Shown in pieces: positions 5,335 through 6,907 of a stretch of DNA of 6,907 nt. Every line of letters starts with the position of its first letter. The first letter of the stretch is position 1. A model generated the notes under the pieces. It did not search any database. It was not told the DNA's origin and saw only the letters and a program-made list of their open reading frames with translations. Source of the stretch: Calditrichota bacterium (GTDB taxonomy: Bacteria; Calditrichota; Calditrichia; RBG-13-44-9); assembly GCA_016934605.1 (NCBI GenBank), contig JAFGSO010000138.1, positions 1 to 6,907 of the forward strand, written 5' to 3'. The position numbers were made by a program, and so were the translations under genes.

Positions 5335-6907
5335 TTAAATATGAAAGTAAAATAGCTGAGTCCACACGTTTAAATGAAGAAGCAGATTTTCCCTAGTCTG
5401 CAGATAGAAAAACAGCCCGCCGCCAACCACAATAAACAGAAAAACCGCATAAAGAAATACACGCGGATAGGACCATCCTGCCATCACCCGCGTTCCGTTC
5501 AGCCAGCGGAGAAAATACCAAACGTGGAAATATAATAGGACAAGCAAAAAAATCCAATAGGAATTCATGACAACCAGAAGGTTATAAAAGAACATTCCGA
5601 AGGGAAGCATTAGCAGAAATGGTGATGCCGCCCAAACACCTGTCGCAATAGCCTGACGAAACCTGATCCTGCTGCGATGGATGAATGAAATAAAGAATAT
5701 GGGGATGGTTAACAAAATAAAAATGAATATAACGGTAAAAATGAGAAACGGCACCAGCAGAATGGGTTGCCAGGTGAGCTGACAGGCGTACATTTTTAAC
5801 GCTGCATTCGGAATAATGAGTGTCAGGAAAAAATCTGATAATAAATTATTTCTGAAGAAATAAATAATACCTCCCAGCATGACTGCCGCATTCACCGACA
5901 GAACAAACATTAAAATCAGGCTTTGTTCATAACTGATGAGACGGCGTTCCAGCAGTTCAACAAAAAAGCCGTGCGGCCTGCGGAAGGAGCGAATGATGTT
6001 TTTTCTGAAATCGATGAAGGAGCGGTATATAAATAGAAACAGAAACAGATTAAGCAAACCGACAATTATAAACAGGTAAGTCCCGAAATCCTTATCCTCC
6101 AGATCATCAGCCCCGTTCTGAAGAATACCCCACTGGTGTTTGATAACCGCATCTGCATCTTCTTTCAATGCACGGTCCAGCGTATAAAGTCCGATTGAGT
6201 TCATCTGGCACCCGCTCTGCCGGCTTATTCCGGCCTGGATAGAAGGCATTTCCAGGAAATAGTCGGAATAAGTAAAAAGGAACTGTCCGGCAAAATTCTC
6301 CCTCCAGCGCGGCAACATACTTGTCCGGTACAATTCTCCGATTTGTCTGATGTCATAAGTCATGCGGGTGGAATCGATGCGATAGGAAAGCGGCTTGGAA
6401 AAAGCGGATATGAATACCGGTTTATCCGGAAAATTCGACTTATCGAGTTTATTCAGAACCTCCTCGGGACTGTTCCGGTCGAGGATATTCAAAAAAACAA
6501 TATCAACCAGATCCCCGGCCAGGAAAGATGGATCGAAGGTAGTTGTATATACCAGAAAATGTCCGCCGGCAGACAATAAACGGTGCAACGCATTCAGATC
6601 TGCCGTGGAGATGGTACGGCTCTCCGTAAAGAAACTACCCAGACCAATGCCAACTACCGAGGGATGCTGCATGGCGATGGCCTGAAATTCAGTGACATAA
6701 TTGAGAAACTTCGTCATCTGAAGTGAATCGTCAAGAAGATTGACTGTAAAATAGGGAAATGGCAGATCCTGAAAGCAGAGGATTCCCAGAGAGTCAGTCA
6801 GATCATAAAACCTGGGATATTGCGGGAAATACCCCAGCCGGATGGCATTGAAGCCATTTTTCTGCAGATTCTGAAGATCCTGCAGAATCAGATTCCTGTC
6901 AAAGAGA
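5335..6907 (-). CDS. GH2-like TIM-barrel protein, probably catalytically dead, with six-helix membrane domain; 5' end outside window
   Basis: The frame is open from the right edge (first full codon at 6906) to the TAA at 5337-5335, 523 codons. The ATG at 6717 is internal, because conserved barrel sequence precedes it. Numbering visible residues from 6906, residues 18-50 read GFNAIRLGYFPQYP... FYDLTDSLGILCFQD. This matches the family 2 glycosidase (beta-galactosidase/glucuronidase) barrel pattern of NaVR-SHyP followed by fyDlcDelGilV-E. PSVVGIGLGSF (82-92) aligns with PSVI-WSLGNE, where the acid/base Glu becomes Phe92. KPVFISAFS (162-170) aligns with KPi-i-EyG, where the nucleophile Glu becomes Ala168. 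GQFLFTYSDYF (207-217) fits the last strand. Six hydrophobic helices follow, about 275-294, 329-350, 383-409, 424-446, 448-467 and 482-501; their layout loosely recalls Yip1-like domains. The protein is probably a membrane-anchored sugar-binding or structural pseudoenzyme with the barrel outside the cytoplasm; this is inferred. It lies 22 nt upstream of smc. The fold call is fairly good; function unknown. Confidence 0.75.
   Translation of the reverse strand, partial: LFDRNLILQDLQNLQKNGFNAIRLGYFPQYPRFYDLTDSLGILCFQDLPFPYFTVNLLDDSLQMTKFLNYVTEFQAIAMQHPSVVGIGLGSFFTESRTISTADLNALHRLLSAGGHFLVYTTTFDPSFLAGDLVDIVFLNILDRNSPEEVLNKLDKSNFPDKPVFISAFSKPLSYRIDSTRMTYDIRQIGELYRTSMLPRWRENFAGQFLFTYSDYFLEMPSIQAGISRQSGCQMNSIGLYTLDRALKEDADAVIKHQWGILQNGADDLEDKDFGTYLFIIVGLLNLFLFLFIYRSFIDFRKNIIRSFRRPHGFFVELLERRLISYEQSLILMFVLSVNAAVMLGGIIYFFRNNLLSDFFLTLIIPNAALKMYACQLTWQPILLVPFLIFTVIFIFILLTIPIFFISFIHRSRIRFRQAIATGVWAASPFLLMLPFGMFFYNLLVVMNSYWIFLLVLLYFHVWYFLRWLNGTRVMAGWSYPRVFLYAVFLFIVVGGGLFFYLQTRENLLLHLNVWTQLFYFHI

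Noticed and set aside
6343..6685. Two overlapping plus-strand frames near the right edge
   Set aside because: Antisense shadows of the GH2-like barrel frame, which continues unbroken past them to the window edge.
6717..6717. ATG at 6717 as the true start of the membrane protein
   Set aside because: The same frame stays open to the window edge and the 63 codons upstream encode conserved GH2 barrel sequence (GFNAIRL and the DSLGIL segment), so this Met is internal.

Overview
The window looks like chromosomal DNA from a bacterium of the FCB superphylum or a neighbouring lineage (Bacteroidota, Chlorobiota/Ignavibacteria, Calditrichota or Marinimicrobia type). This rests mainly on the style of the SMC protein (DTGMGSDAYSVIELKM after the N-terminal ATPase lobe, FCILDEVDAPLDD at Walker B) and on the divergent GTP-dependent PEP carboxykinase. 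It is an inference; no rRNA or other marker is present. All four genes lie on the minus strand, so transcription runs from right to left.

In transcription order: (i) 6907-5335, the 3' part of a gene that runs off the right edge. It encodes a glycoside-hydrolase-family-2-like TIM barrel fused to six predicted membrane helices. The barrel appears to lack both catalytic glutamates. (ii) 5312-1773, a complete smc gene (1179 aa, chromosome condensation/segregation ATPase), 22 nt after the first gene and probably cotranscribed with it. (iii) 1772-1443, a 330-bp gene-free stretch built from short repeats: 7-nt units anchored on GG in opposite orientations at its two ends, a duplicated 14-mer and a perfect GC-rich hairpin. 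(iv) 1442-1173, a small stand-alone Smr-domain protein (89 aa). (v) 1172-963, an AT-rich leader/promoter region. (vi) 962-1, the N-terminal half (320 codons) of GTP-type phosphoenolpyruvate carboxykinase, which runs off the left edge and begins at an ATG with a strong Shine-Dalgarno sequence.

The genes do not form one obvious pathway. SMC organises the chromosome. The Smr protein belongs to a nucleic-acid-binding/nuclease superfamily and may act on DNA or RNA. PckG is central carbon metabolism and probably has its own promoter. The most unusual items are the membrane-anchored GH2-like putative pseudoenzyme directly upstream of smc and the heptad-repeat intergenic region. I see no mobile element, CRISPR array, tRNA or rRNA, and no convincing new multi-gene system.
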